Assembly (NCBI GenBank): GCA_018063805.1
Contig: JAGPAO010000003.1
Location: 1 to 32,117 of the forward strand
Direction of reading: 5' to 3'
Source: Synergistaceae bacterium
GTDB taxonomy: Bacteria; Synergistota; Synergistia; Synergistales; Synergistaceae
DNA length: 32,117 nt
Shown here: positions 14,850-23,041 of the stretch, in pieces
Numbering within the stretch: position 1 is the first letter of the stretch
Layout: every line of letters starts with the position of its first letter
Position numbers and translations under genes: made by a program
The notes under the pieces: generated by a model
Database searches by the model: none
Seen by the model: only the letters and a program-made list of their open reading frames with translations
Told to the model about the DNA's origin: nothing

Positions 14850-16378
14850 GCCTTCACCCCCATCATCCACTCGCCAACTTGCTCCAGAGTGACCGACTCG
14901 CGGGGCTCCACGCGCACTAACGATCCGTTATAGAGAACGCCTATGGTATCCGCACAGCTCATAATCTCGTCCAGCTCAAGAGAAATGAGGATGATCCCCT
15001 TGCCCTGCGCTCGCTGCTCCATCATTTTGCTCTGAATATTTTGGATCGCGCCGATATCCAAGCCGCGCGTCGGCTGAACAAACACGATGAGGTCTCCGTT
15101 CAATTCAATCTCTCGGGCAATAATGGCTTTTTGCTGGTTGCCGCCGCTCATGGATCGCACGACGCTTTTTCCCCCGTCTGCTGAACGAATGTCGTACAGC
15201 TCAATCAGTTTTTCCGCATGGGATGAAATTTTTTCATGATCTAAAACGCCCGCATGGCAGAAATCGTCTTGATAATAGCTTTTTAATACCAAGTTATCTT
15301 CAAGGGGAAAATCTAAAACAAGACCGTAAAGCTGCCTATCCTCGGGAATATAAGAAATGCCTTTTTGAATCCGATCTCGAATAGAAAGGAGCGTGATATC
15401 CTCGTCGTTTAAAACAATAGAACCGCTTATAACAGGCTGTATCCCGGCGATGGCATCCGCCAGTTCAACTTGTCCATTACCCAAGACACCGGCAATAGCA
15501 AAGATCTCCCCCCGGTGCACGGAAAAAGAAACGTCTTTTACCAGGGGAACGCCATCCTTTGAAACAACGTTTACTCCCGTAACCTGTAAAACCTCTTGCC
15601 CGAATTTATTTTGAGAATGAGCCTGAACGGCCGCAAGCTCATGCCCTACCATAAGGTGCGCCATTTGTTGTGTTGTAAGATCCGCCACAGAAAGAGCCTC
15701 GCTCACCAATTTGCCTCGGCGCATCACAGCGCAACGGTTTGCCACTTTTTTTATCTCTTCAAGCTTATGTGTGATCAGGATGATCGTTTTGCCGTTTTTC
15801 TGTAAGGAGCGCAGAATATCCAGAAAAAATTCCACTTCCTGCGGGGGAAGAACGGCTGTCGGTTCATCAAAAATAAGAATCTCTGCTTCACGATACAGCA
15901 TTTTTAGGATTTCTACCCGCTGCTGGGTGGAAACGTTTGCTTCATCTATGAGTTGAGTCGGGGTTACCTCAAGTCCGTACTTCTCGGATAAGGCGGCAAT
16001 CTCTCGATTGCTCGTCTCAACATCAAAAAGGGGCAAAAATCCCCCTATTTTTTTCCTCGGCTCCGCTCCCATAACGATATTTTCCGCTACGGTGTACCCG
16101 GAAACCAACTTAAAATGCTGGTGCACCATACCGATACTGAGCTCTGTTGCACGAGCAGGCGTTTCTATCCGTTCTTTTTTTCCGCGAATCCAGATTTCTC
16201 CGCCATCCGGTTCATACATGCCGAAAAGAATGCTCATTAAGGTTGATTTTCCCGCGCCATTTTCGCCAAGGAGGGCAAAAATTTCTCCTTGGCGAATAGT
16301 CAAGCTGATATCGTCATTAGCTACGATACGGGGAAAACGTTTGGTTATATGCTTGAATTCGACAATGCCGTCACTCAT
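14846..16378 (-). CDS. ABC transporter ATP-binding protein with two ATPase modules, nucleoside type (NupO/YufO-like)
   Basis: 510-residue fused ATPase energising the two permeases. Module 1 has Walker A GENGAGKST (about 37-45), Walker B ILIFDEPTA and H-loop LITHKLEEI. Module 2 has the degenerate Walker A GVLGNGQVE, signature MSGGNQQK and the QPTRGLDIG Walker B variant usual in this group. The signature of module 1 reads NVSTQQRVEI; relatives usually have a Gly at the position of that Ser, so one composite site may be altered. Length and layout fit sugar/nucleoside double ATPases (RbsA-NupO group). It starts 32 nt after the binding-protein stop. Confidence 0.92.
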   Translation of the reverse strand: MSDGIVEFKHITKRFPRIVANDDISLTIRQGEIFALLGENGAGKSTLMSILFGMYEPDGGEIWIRGKKERIETPARATELSIGMVHQHFKLVSGYTVAENIVMGAEPRKKIGGFLPLFDVETSNREIAALSEKYGLEVTPTQLIDEANVSTQQRVEILKMLYREAEILIFDEPTAVLPPQEVEFFLDILRSLQKNGKTIILITHKLEEIKKVANRCAVMRRGKLVSEALSVADLTTQQMAHLMVGHELAAVQAHSQNKFGQEVLQVTGVNVVSKDGVPLVKDVSFSVHRGEIFAIAGVLGNGQVELADAIAGIQPVISGSIVLNDEDITLLSIRDRIQKGISYIPEDRQLYGLVLDFPLEDNLVLKSYYQDDFCHAGVLDHEKISSHAEKLIELYDIRSADGGKSVVRSMSGGNQQKAIIAREIELNGDLIVFVQPTRGLDIGAIQNIQSKMMEQRAQGKGIILISLELDEIMSCADTIGVLYNGSLVRVEPRESVTLEQVGEWMMGVKA

Positions 16379-16410
16379 GGTAAGAGCATCCTCGTTTGAA
16401 TCCTCTCACC

Positions 16411-17571
16411 TTACTTGGGCAGCCCTTCAAAATTCTTCGGAGTGGATTCGCTGAAATTAGAAGGGGGAACGACTTTTTTCTCTTGGATCATTTTATAGAC
16501 ATCGCCCAACTGTTTGATCGTTTTTTCCGAAAGCTGCTGCCGTCCGTCGGCTTGAATGAAATTAGTGGAGTCGCTGTCTGCACCCAGAACATGGTTGCCG
16601 CCTTTGAAAGAGCCGTCCGTAATGCTATCAAGCACGCGCTCAACATTGAGCCCCATCCGCTTAACGACAGAGGTGAGCACGACGTTTTTGTTTCCGCTGA
16701 CGCCGTCATCGTATTGGTCAATATCACAGCCGATCACTTTTGCGTCCTTTGCTTCCTTAACAGCAGTAAAGACACCATTGCCGGAGTTGCCCGCTGCGAC
16801 AAAAATAACGTCAACCCCCTCCTTCAAAAGGGCGTTGCCCACGACCTTGCCCGTAGGCTCGTCATTAAAGCTTCCAACGTAATTTCCGCCAACATTGACG
16901 TTGCGCACGTCCGTTCCCGCATAGGAGGGAATTTCGACCTGCTGCACTTTTGTGCCAAGGGCCTTGTTCGCGTAGTTCACCCCTGCCGCAAAACCAAACT
17001 GATAATTCACCACGGGAGGATAGGCGACTCCGCCAACCATGGCGACTTTCCCTGTTTTTGTCTCAAGCGCAGCGGCAACACCGGCTAAAAAACCGCCCTC
17101 CTGCTCCGCAAAACGAGCGGCGTACAGGTTATCAAAAGCTTCTTGATCCCCTACTTTTTCCGGGTGTACGTCGATGAGGACGAACTTTTTATCGGGGTTT
17201 TCCAAAGCTAATTTACTGACACCGGCAAATTGAAAACCGGGCGTCACAATCACATCGTAATCCGCCACCACATCGGAAACGGCCTTCATCGCCGCCGCGG
17301 GGTCGCCCGTGGATTCCTGTATGGCCTTTACCGTTGCATTGGGGTGTTTTTTGATATAGGCCAAGATGCCCTCGTAGTTATCCTGATTGAAAGAACCGTC
17401 ATCCACTCCGGAGGGGCTCGTCAGAATCACCACGCGCATCTGCTGAGTGTTGGTTCCGGCGGTTCCCTCTCCGGCACTCTGAGGCAATGGCTTTTTCTTG
17501 GTTGCGAAAAAGATCCCCGCCACAAAAAGGACAATAACAATAGAAATCAAAAGTGTTTTATTTTTCATCAT
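16411..17571 (-). CDS. BMP family ABC transporter substrate-binding protein (nucleoside type)
   Basis: 386-residue extracytoplasmic receptor, first gene of the nucleoside transporter operon. The Bmp-domain hallmarks are present: VDDGSFNQDNYEGI near residue 56, DYDVIVTPGFQFAG, EQEGGFLAGVAA, GKVAMVGG and VIFVAAGNSGNGVFTAVKEA, then VIGCDIDQYD. The N-terminus has one hydrophobic helix (about 7-23) followed by KKK. There is no lipobox Cys, whereas most BMP receptors are lipoproteins, so this one is either released or membrane-anchored by an uncleaved signal. The ATG at 17571 follows GGAGGGG. Nucleoside or purine uptake is the family role; the ligand here is not proven. Confidence 0.9.
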   Translation of the reverse strand: MMKNKTLLISIVIVLFVAGIFFATKKKPLPQSAGEGTAGTNTQQMRVVILTSPSGVDDGSFNQDNYEGILAYIKKHPNATVKAIQESTGDPAAAMKAVSDVVADYDVIVTPGFQFAGVSKLALENPDKKFVLIDVHPEKVGDQEAFDNLYAARFAEQEGGFLAGVAAALETKTGKVAMVGGVAYPPVVNYQFGFAAGVNYANKALGTKVQQVEIPSYAGTDVRNVNVGGNYVGSFNDEPTGKVVGNALLKEGVDVIFVAAGNSGNGVFTAVKEAKDAKVIGCDIDQYDDGVSGNKNVVLTSVVKRMGLNVERVLDSITDGSFKGGNHVLGADSDSTNFIQADGRQQLSEKTIKQLGDVYKMIQEKKVVPPSNFSESTPKNFEGLPK

Positions 17572-17660
17572 AAAAGAACCCCTCCGTATGATTTTCAGAT
17601 AGCGTTTGCCTGTTTTTTATGATCGGGCAACAGCAATTAGCCCGTTCTCTTCTCTGAGAT

Positions 17661-17679
17661 AGGGTCATCCCTGATTATA
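17661..17679 (-). promoter_or_regulatory. Possible -10 box with adjacent palindrome upstream of the nucleoside transporter operon
   Basis: On the minus strand a perfect TATAAT (17674-17679) is followed immediately by the palindrome AGGG-ATGA-CCCT (17661-17672), where an operator over the start site would sit. No convincing -35 box is seen at 17 nt. A second hairpin (CGGGC...GCCCG, 17624-17644) lies in the leader before the BMP gene. I see no purine riboswitch consensus in this leader. Confidence 0.35.
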
Positions 17680-17752
17680 AAGAAGAAGGACGGGAAAGTA
17701 TAGCGTCAGCATCAAACAAAAACGCATGTGCATCCTCACTACTGAAACTCAT
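17675..17752 (-). CDS. Possible 25-residue micro-ORF (second of a tandem pair)
   Basis: ATG at 17752 directly follows the TAA of the preceding micro-ORF and has GGAGGGG about 8 nt before it. It encodes 25 residues beginning MSFSSEDAHAFLFDADA and ending at 17675, inside the possible -10 box of the BMP operon. The first 12 codons lie in the 55-nt repeat; the other copy (18535-18588) keeps the frame as GFSSQDTHAFL but has CTG instead of ATG. It may be a remnant of a longer gene or a small peptide; no family recognised. Confidence 0.3.
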   Translation of the reverse strand: MSFSSEDAHAFLFDADAILSRPSSL

Positions 17753-17771
17753 TTATTTCCCCTCCTTCAAA
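17717..17771 (-). repeat. 55-nt repeat, copy 1
   Basis: Direct repeat of the segment at 18535-18588, with 48 of 55 aligned positions identical by hand (6 mismatches, one 1-nt gap). It contains GGAGGGG on the minus strand and the start of a micro-ORF. It lies upstream of the BMP operon. Confidence 0.7.
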
Positions 17772-17839
17772 TCTACCAATGCAAAAGCTTCCTCTAAAGA
17801 TACGACTAATTTCTCAGGAGCCAACCAGAGAATTTCCAA
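17753..17839 (-). CDS. Possible 28-residue micro-ORF (first of a tandem pair)
   Basis: TTG at 17839 with AGGAG spaced 6 nt opens a 28-residue frame (MEILWLAPEKLVVSLEEAFA and eight more), ending in TAA directly abutting the ATG of the next micro-ORF. Amphipathic, acidic/hydrophobic. Its last codons contain the ribosome-binding site of the second micro-ORF, as in coupled small genes. It may equally be the debris of a decayed gene. Confidence 0.3.
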   Translation of the reverse strand: MEILWLAPEKLVVSLEEAFALVDLKEGK

Positions 17840-17902
17840 TGCAAACTCCTTTTAGTCTTACATTACAAGCGTTTCTGAATTTACACAATTCTGAGGATGC
17901 TC

Positions 17903-17929
17903 AAAAAAACATCCACTTCGGATTTTTTC
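17903..17929 (-). terminator. Terminator after the small membrane protein gene
   Basis: On the minus strand AAAAAATCC-GAAGT-GGATG is followed by seven T, 3-30 nt after the stop codon. The stem is short and mostly A-T with a 5-nt loop, but the U-run is good. Confidence 0.55.
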
Positions 17930-17932
17930 AGT

Positions 17933-18406
17933 TTACGATATTTCCAAATCCGGTCTGATCTTTTTTACGGCAGATAGTATCTCCTCTCGCTTCCTACTAT
18001 AAATCACACAATTTTTCGCGCCATTCACATATATAAACAAGGGTTTTCCTAGATCTAAACTAAAATTATCCGTATTTGCATAGAACTCTTTTTCTCGTGT
18101 TTTATCCTTTAATGCTTGATTCTCTCGTTTTATTTTGACTATATCTGACACCAATATTTTGCGTTTTAAAATGGGCAAAAAACCTATGCGAACATACAAG
18201 AGATCCTTACCTAAGGATACAAAAATGCAACTATTTAACAACAGAACTAAAAAAGCAAAGACAAAAAGCGACGGAAGAAACCAATTAAGCTTGAGGAGAC
18301 CTTCAAGCTTACCTCTAGAGTGAAAATTAAAAAACACATATACAAGCCCCCCAAAAACACCGCTTATACGAGCAAAAGACCAATCATAAAATTTATACTC
18401 TGACAT
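17933..18406 (-). CDS. Small membrane protein of unknown function, possible PH-like domain
   Basis: 157 residues. Two hydrophobic segments (about 13-31 and 43-66) are followed by a cytoplasmic-looking beta-rich region (LLYVRIGFLPILKRKILVSDIVKIKRE, quoted in parts: VRIGFLPILK and DIVKIKRE). The region ends CVIYSRKREEILSAVKKIRP. Two helices plus a strand-rich tail with a terminal helix is the layout of bacterial PH-like (bPH) membrane proteins; similarity is by pattern only. ATG 18406 has AGGTGGT 7 nt before it; an in-frame GTG at 18418 is inside that signal. It is monocistronic, ended by the terminator at 17903-17929. Base composition is more AT-rich than its neighbours and it is bracketed by the two 55-nt repeats, so it may be a late arrival. 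Confidence 0.6.
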   Translation of the reverse strand: MSEYKFYDWSFARISGVFGGLVYVFFNFHSRGKLEGLLKLNWFLPSLFVFAFLVLLLNSCIFVSLGKDLLYVRIGFLPILKRKILVSDIVKIKRENQALKDKTREKEFYANTDNFSLDLGKPLFIYVNGAKNCVIYSRKREEILSAVKKIRPDLEIS

Positions 18407-18807
18407 AATACACACCACCTATAGAATAGTAAAAAACACAAAACAAGAAAGATATGATAAAGAGGCGATTATTCACATTATTATATATTCCATTTACGAT
18501 CCGCTCTTCTAAAACATGAATTGTGTAGCAATTGCAAAAATGCATGTGTATCCTGACTGCTGAAACCCAGTTATTCCCCTCCTTCAAACTTTATAAAAAG
18601 ATTATAGAACACGGAGCATTTTTTTGCTTCGGCATAAGATAACCCCTTAGTGTTCTTACTTTTGCCTGCTCAGAATAAAGCTAAATTAACATTATTTCAA
18701 CAAAGAATAGACAATCGACTAACACGGGATAGCATAGGGATCAAAACTCTGGTAAAATTTAATGATAAAAAAGAAACTATTACAGATTTACAAAGGAGAT
18801 CAGCATC
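18407..18807. other. Intergenic region between divergent genes
   Basis: About 400 nt without a confident gene. It holds repeat copy 2 (18535-18588), a hairpin CGGAGCA-TTTTT-TGCTTCG near 18634-18652, a TATAAT-like box on the minus strand before the small membrane protein, and an extended -10 box (TGGTAAAAT, 18750-18758) on the plus strand before the RpiR gene. No convincing -35 boxes are seen for either side. Confidence 0.4.
18535..18588 (-). repeat. 55-nt repeat, copy 2
   Basis: Second copy of the repeat at 17717-17771, same orientation, upstream of the small membrane protein gene. The ATG of copy 1 is CTG here and one A is missing behind the ribosome-binding-site-like GGAGGGG, so this copy looks decayed. 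The two copies bracket the gene 17933-18406, which fits a local duplication. Confidence 0.7.
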
Positions 18808-19674
18808 ATGAACAGCGAGGAATTACAAATTCTTATGATTCAAAAAGTTCCAAGCATGCCCAATAAAGCAAAACGAGTGGCCGAGTACTTGCTTGCCAAC
18901 ATGAGAGAAGCGGCTTTTCGTTCTATTCGTGATGTCGCCGATGAACTTAAAGTCTCCAAAGCTCAGATGGTGCGCGTTGCGCGAATGCTTGGTTTTGGCG
19001 GATACGCAGAATTAAAGGATTGCTTGCAAAATGCCATTCTGGAACAAGTAAACCCCGTCGCCATGCTGGCAAAATCCGTGGACGTACAGGATGAAATTCC
19101 CAAAACAATCCTCCAAATGGAACACGCTAATTTAAATGATACGTGGTCTCAGCTGGAATCGGAAAAAACCGTCCGTTTTTGTGACCTTGTATCGAATGCA
19201 GATCATTCATGTTGCCTTGGCTGGGGAATATCATCCCTTGTCACAGAACTGCTGTACATGCGCCTCTCCGTCCTGGGACTCCCCACTTCGCTGTGCAAGA
19301 GAGGCAGTTTGGCTCTGGTGGAACAGACGCGCTATCTCAAAGAGGGAAACGTCCTCCTTATCTGCGAGCTGCCCAGCTACGCCATTGATGTAACGTTAGC
19401 AGCGGAGCATGCCCATCAAAAAGGATGCAAAATTATTACGATTACGGATAGTGCCGCAGCACCTATCTGCCGTTTTGCCGATCTTTCTTTCTATGTTTCC
19501 GCTTCAAGCCCCACATTCGGAAGCAGTATCATCGCGCCTCTGTTTTTGGCACACATCCTGACGTCCAATCTTGCCATTACCATGGGAGACGCTGCTAAGC
19601 AAGCTCTTCAGGAACAGACTGAATTCCTTCACGATGAACGCACCTTCCACCCCGTTTTCGGTCTAAAATATTAA
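18808..19674 (+). CDS. MurR/RpiR family transcriptional regulator
   Basis: 288-residue regulator. The N-terminal 75 residues form an RpiR-type helix-turn-helix (KAKRVAEYLLANMREAAFRS, then SIRDVADELKVSKAQMVRVARMLGFGGYAELK). Residues about 125-265 form a SIS domain (LGWGISSLVTELLYMRLSVL; GNVLLICELPSYAIDVT; KGCKIITITDS), which normally binds a phosphosugar. ATG follows AAAGGAG by 9 nt. It is divergent from the small membrane protein and, further away, the nucleoside transporter operon, which it might regulate, since nucleoside breakdown yields pentose phosphates. That link is inference. A strong terminator follows at once. Confidence 0.9.
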   Translation: MNSEELQILMIQKVPSMPNKAKRVAEYLLANMREAAFRSIRDVADELKVSKAQMVRVARMLGFGGYAELKDCLQNAILEQVNPVAMLAKSVDVQDEIPKTILQMEHANLNDTWSQLESEKTVRFCDLVSNADHSCCLGWGISSLVTELLYMRLSVLGLPTSLCKRGSLALVEQTRYLKEGNVLLICELPSYAIDVTLAAEHAHQKGCKIITITDSAAAPICRFADLSFYVSASSPTFGSSIIAPLFLAHILTSNLAITMGDAAKQALQEQTEFLHDERTFHPVFGLKY

Positions 19675-19722
19675 AAGTGAAGCGGGGCCGGGAATGATCC
19701 ATCCGGCCCCGCTTCACTTTTT
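19673..19722. terminator. Bidirectional terminator between rpiR-type gene and aspS
   Basis: A perfect 19-bp stem (19673-19691 with 19703-19721), GC-rich in the centre and ending in A4/T5. It overlaps the RpiR stop codon and lies 24 nt from the aspS stop, so it terminates both convergent transcripts. Confidence 0.92.
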
Positions 19723-19745
19723 ATGACCTTACTGCTTCTCAGACG

Positions 19746-21554
19746 TTACTGCCCCTGCTCATCCTTTTCAGAAGGAACTGTCGAGAGAATAAACAATTGT
19801 TCCAGCTGCTTGTCATCCACCGTTGACGGAGCACCGGACATAGGACACTGCGCCCTTTGATTTTTGGGGAAAGCCATAACCTCACGAATGGATTTGGCAT
19901 CGCAAAGCAGCATGATTAACCGGTCAAACCCAAGGGCAAGCCCTCCGTGCGGTGGCGTACCGAAGCTGAGCGCTTCCAGCAAGAATCCGAATCGCTCTTT
20001 TGCCGTCTCTTCCGAAATGTTAAGGGCAGAGAAAACACGCGACTGCATTTGGGGGTTATGGATTCGGATGGAGCCTCCCCCTACTTCATTGCCGTTCAAA
20101 ATCAGATCATAAGCGCGGGAACGAACCCGCCCCGGATCCGTTTCAAGGTAGGCAAAATCCTCATCGTTCGGTGCCGTAAAGGGATGGTGCACGGATGACC
20201 AGCGATGTTCCTCCTCATCCCACTCAAAGAGGGGGAAATCGGTGACCCAGAGAAACCGCCAGGATTCTTCGATTAAATCGCGGGCTCTGCCCACTTCAAG
20301 GCGAATCTGCCCCAGTATTTCGCAGGCCTTCCTCCAGCTCTCATCCGCCATCACAAAGACGGCATCTCCATCCTGCATACCGGTAATGGTATAGAGTTGC
20401 TGAATCGCTGTTTCATCCAAGAATTTAACCAAAGGCCCTTTTAGCTCGTCCCCTTTTCTCTGGAAATTAGCCATTCCGCGAGCGCCCAATTCTTTGGCAC
20501 GGCTCTCGTAATCACCCATTTCTTTTCGAGACAGAGAGGCACCGCCCGGTACACGAAGGCCCTTAACCGTTCCGCCTGCAGCAATCAAGTTTGCAAAGGG
20601 GTTTTCTCCTGAGGCAAATACAGGGGAAAGATCGGTCATTTCCATGGGCAAGCGAAGATCGGGCTTGTCGCTGCCGTATTTATCCATGGCGTCCTGCCAC
20701 GTCATTCTTTTTAAGGGAAGTTCAATCGTTACATCCAAAATTTCCTTAAACAGCCCCTGCACATAGCCCTCCAGGATTTTCTGGATATCCTCTTCCGTGA
20801 TGAAGCTCATCTCAAGGTCTATCTGCGTGAATTCTGGCTGGCGATCCGCGCGCAGGTCTTCGTCGCGGAAGCACTTTGTGATCTGCATATACCGGTCACA
20901 ACCGCTGATCATCAACAACTGCTTAAAGATTTGCGGGGATTGCGGCAGAGCATAAAAATCTCCCGGATTCACTCGGCTTGGAACGAGGTAATCGCGAGCG
21001 CCCTCCGGAGTTGATTTTGTCAGCATGGGCGTCTCTACTTCCAGAAAACCGGCCTTCGAGAAATAATTGCGGGTAAATGCGGCGCTTTGATGGCGAATGC
21101 GCAGATTTTTCTGCATTTCCGGGCGGCGCAGATCCAAGTAGCGATAGTGAAGGCGCAAATTCTCGTCCACGCGATCCGCTTCCGACAGCTCAAAGGGCAA
21201 CGCAGCCGATTGCGACAAAACCAGCAACTGCTCCGCCAACAGCTCCACCTGCCCCGTTTGATGGGCAGGGTTTTCCGTTCCCTCCGGACGCTTACGAAGC
21301 GTTCCTTTTACGGCGAGGACATACTCGCTGCGAAGGTCCCCCGCCTTTTCGTGAACGGAAGCCTCCAGCTCAGGATTAAAAACAACTTGCGTAATCCCGG
21401 TATGATCCCAAAGTTCAATAAAAATAATCCCGCCCAAATCTCTGCGCCGGCGAACCCAACCGTTGAGCACAACCGATTGCCCCGCTTGATCCAAACGAGG
21501 TTCTCCGCAATAATGAGTCCGTTTCCATGCCGAGCCGTATATTTCCAATGTCAT
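19746..21554 (-). CDS. aspS: Aspartate--tRNA ligase
   Basis: Class II synthetase of 602 residues, charging tRNA-Asp in the cytoplasm. The N-terminal OB-fold anticodon domain includes [19 protein letters not shown]; motif 2 is in [20 protein letters not shown]; motif 3 is [13 protein letters not shown] near residue 545. [15 protein letters not shown] and a GAD-type insertion of about 110 residues make it the bacterial type (about 590 residues). Whether it is discriminating or also charges tRNA-Asn cannot be decided here, since no gatCAB genes are in view. It starts 3 nt after the hisS stop, the two forming one operon; this hisS-aspS pair is common in bacteria. Confidence 0.97.
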   Translation of the reverse strand: MTLEIYGSAWKRTHYCGEPRLDQAGQSVVLNGWVRRRRDLGGIIFIELWDHTGITQVVFNPELEASVHEKAGDLRSEYVLAVKGTLRKRPEGTENPAHQTGQVELLAEQLLVLSQSAALPFELSEADRVDENLRLHYRYLDLRRPEMQKNLRIRHQSAAFTRNYFSKAGFLEVETPMLTKSTPEGARDYLVPSRVNPGDFYALPQSPQIFKQLLMISGCDRYMQITKCFRDEDLRADRQPEFTQIDLEMSFITEEDIQKILEGYVQGLFKEILDVTIELPLKRMTWQDAMDKYGSDKPDLRLPMEMTDLSPVFASGENPFANLIAAGGTVKGLRVPGGASLSRKEMGDYESRAKELGARGMANFQRKGDELKGPLVKFLDETAIQQLYTITGMQDGDAVFVMADESWRKACEILGQIRLEVGRARDLIEESWRFLWVTDFPLFEWDEEEHRWSSVHHPFTAPNDEDFAYLETDPGRVRSRAYDLILNGNEVGGGSIRIHNPQMQSRVFSALNISEETAKERFGFLLEALSFGTPPHGGLALGFDRLIMLLCDAKSIREVMAFPKNQRAQCPMSGAPSTVDDKQLEQLFILSTVPSEKDEQGQ

Positions 21555-21557
21555 TTC

Positions 21558-22838
21558 CTATTCCGTCCTTCCGCTGTTTGCCTGCTGCTTTATCTTCTGT
21601 GATACCTCTGAGCGTGCGACCGACTGCTGCTCTCCGGTGGAGAGCTCTTTAAGCGTCACTGTATTATCCCTTGTTTCATTACTCCCTATGATGCAAGCGT
21701 ATTGCGCACCGATTAAGCTCGCCTGCTTCATCTGTGCTTTCATGCTCTTATCGTTATAATCCGTATCTGCGGCTACCCCTGCGTGGCGAAGTTCATGCAG
21801 AAGAAGAATTCCCTCCTGTTTGGACTCCTCATCCGCACAGACCACAGCGACTCGGATTTGAGGCTCCCTTCCAAAAGACAACCCCTGACCCTCCATGGTC
21901 ATGATGATACGCTCTATGCCCGATGCAAACCCAACAGCGGGGACATGAGGGCCGCCTATCGTTTCTGAAAGGTTATCATAACGCCCGCCGCCGCAAACGG
22001 CATTTTGCGAACCCAGCTCCCCGGCCAGAATTTCAAAAGCAGTTTTTGTGTAGTAATCAAGCCCTCGCACCAATCTCTTGTCCAAGCGAACACTCGCTCC
22101 TATTTTTTTCAATCCGACTTGAACCAGATTAAAGTGCTCCTGACACTCGGGGCAGAGCGAGTCGGTGATAACAGGTGCCATCTCCGTCAAATCCCGGCAC
22201 TCTTTTTTCTTGCAATCAAGAATACGCAGGGGATTGCGGTCAAAACGATTATTGCATGTTTCACACAATCCGCTCAGTTTTTCCCCCAGAAAAGATTGCA
22301 GGACCTTCCGATAAACGGGGCGGCACTTGGGACAACCGACCGAATTCACCAGAACTTCCAGATTGGTCAGCCCCAACCGCCGATAAAGCTCCATTGAAAA
22401 ATCAATAACCTCAAGATCGCACATCGCATTTTGCGATCCTATCGCCTCTACATCCAACTGCCAAAACTGCCGATACCGCCCCTTTTGAGGACGCTCGTAA
22501 CGAAACATCGGTCCGGCTCCCCATAGTTTCACCGGTTGGCTCCCCTTGCGCATATCATGCTCTAAGTAGGAGCGAACCATCGAAGCCGTGAGCTCCGGAC
22601 GAAGCGTGATGCTTCTATCCCCTCTGTCTAAAAAGGTATACATCTCCTTCTCGACAACATCCGTTGTATCCCCTATCCCGCGGCAAAAAAGCTCCGTGTG
22701 TTCAAATATGGGCAAATGGACTTCTCTGTAGCCAAAATCCTCGGCAACATCCCTTGCATGCCTTAAGACATATGCCCATTTCCACGATTCATCACCAAGC
22801 ACATCACGGGTTCCCCTCGGAGCCTTTATCATTTCCAT
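21558..22838 (-). CDS. hisS: Histidine--tRNA ligase
   Basis: 426-residue class II synthetase for tRNA-His. It contains KAPRGTRDVLG at the N-terminus, motif 2 in TLRPELTASMVRSY and FRYERPQKGRYRQFWQ, and the histidine-specific LVRGLDYYTKTAFEI. After about residue 330 comes the anticodon-binding domain. Pairs of Cys (GCPKC, CETC, CKKKEC, CPEC; about 168-235) form the zinc-ribbon-like insert seen in one subgroup of bacterial HisRS. The ATG at 22838 is preceded by GGAGGC. It is first in the hisS-aspS operon. No T-box leader was found upstream. Confidence 0.97.
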   Translation of the reverse strand: MEMIKAPRGTRDVLGDESWKWAYVLRHARDVAEDFGYREVHLPIFEHTELFCRGIGDTTDVVEKEMYTFLDRGDRSITLRPELTASMVRSYLEHDMRKGSQPVKLWGAGPMFRYERPQKGRYRQFWQLDVEAIGSQNAMCDLEVIDFSMELYRRLGLTNLEVLVNSVGCPKCRPVYRKVLQSFLGEKLSGLCETCNNRFDRNPLRILDCKKKECRDLTEMAPVITDSLCPECQEHFNLVQVGLKKIGASVRLDKRLVRGLDYYTKTAFEILAGELGSQNAVCGGGRYDNLSETIGGPHVPAVGFASGIERIIMTMEGQGLSFGREPQIRVAVVCADEESKQEGILLLHELRHAGVAADTDYNDKSMKAQMKQASLIGAQYACIIGSNETRDNTVTLKELSTGEQQSVARSEVSQKIKQQANSGRTE

Positions 22839-22913
22839 TCGAGTTTTGCCTCCTAAAACAAAAAGTTATACAGAATGCATACATATTGAACACCAAGAAT
22901 CCTATTTAAAAAC

Positions 22914-22953
22914 ATAAAAAATGGGTATCACGTAGATAACATGATACCCAAAA
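22914..22953 (-). terminator. Terminator between spoVS and hisS
   Basis: TGGGTATCA (22922-22930) pairs with TGATACCCA (22942-22950) around an 11-nt loop that can add GT/AC. Six T follow on the minus strand. It sits about 90 nt past the spoVS stop and before hisS, so hisS must have its own promoter in 22839-22913; I see only weak boxes there. Confidence 0.75.
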
Positions 22954-23041
22954 TTAGCTCAGGATACAACACAAACTTGTGCGGGGCAAAAGATATCCCC
23001 AAATGCACCCTCTAAAAAACAGGAATATATAAATCCACTCT

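Noticed and set aside
17572-17680. Purine riboswitch upstream of the nucleoside transporter
   Set aside because: The conserved purine-aptamer core sequences are not visible on the minus strand; only simple hairpins are.
18634-18652. Hairpin CGGAGCA-TTTTT-TGCTTCG as a terminator
   Set aside because: No U-run follows on either strand and no gene ends nearby.
22839-22913. T-box leader for hisS-aspS
   Set aside because: No T-box sequence (TGGNACCGCG-like) or specifier-loop structure; the hairpin present is a plain terminator behind spoVS.
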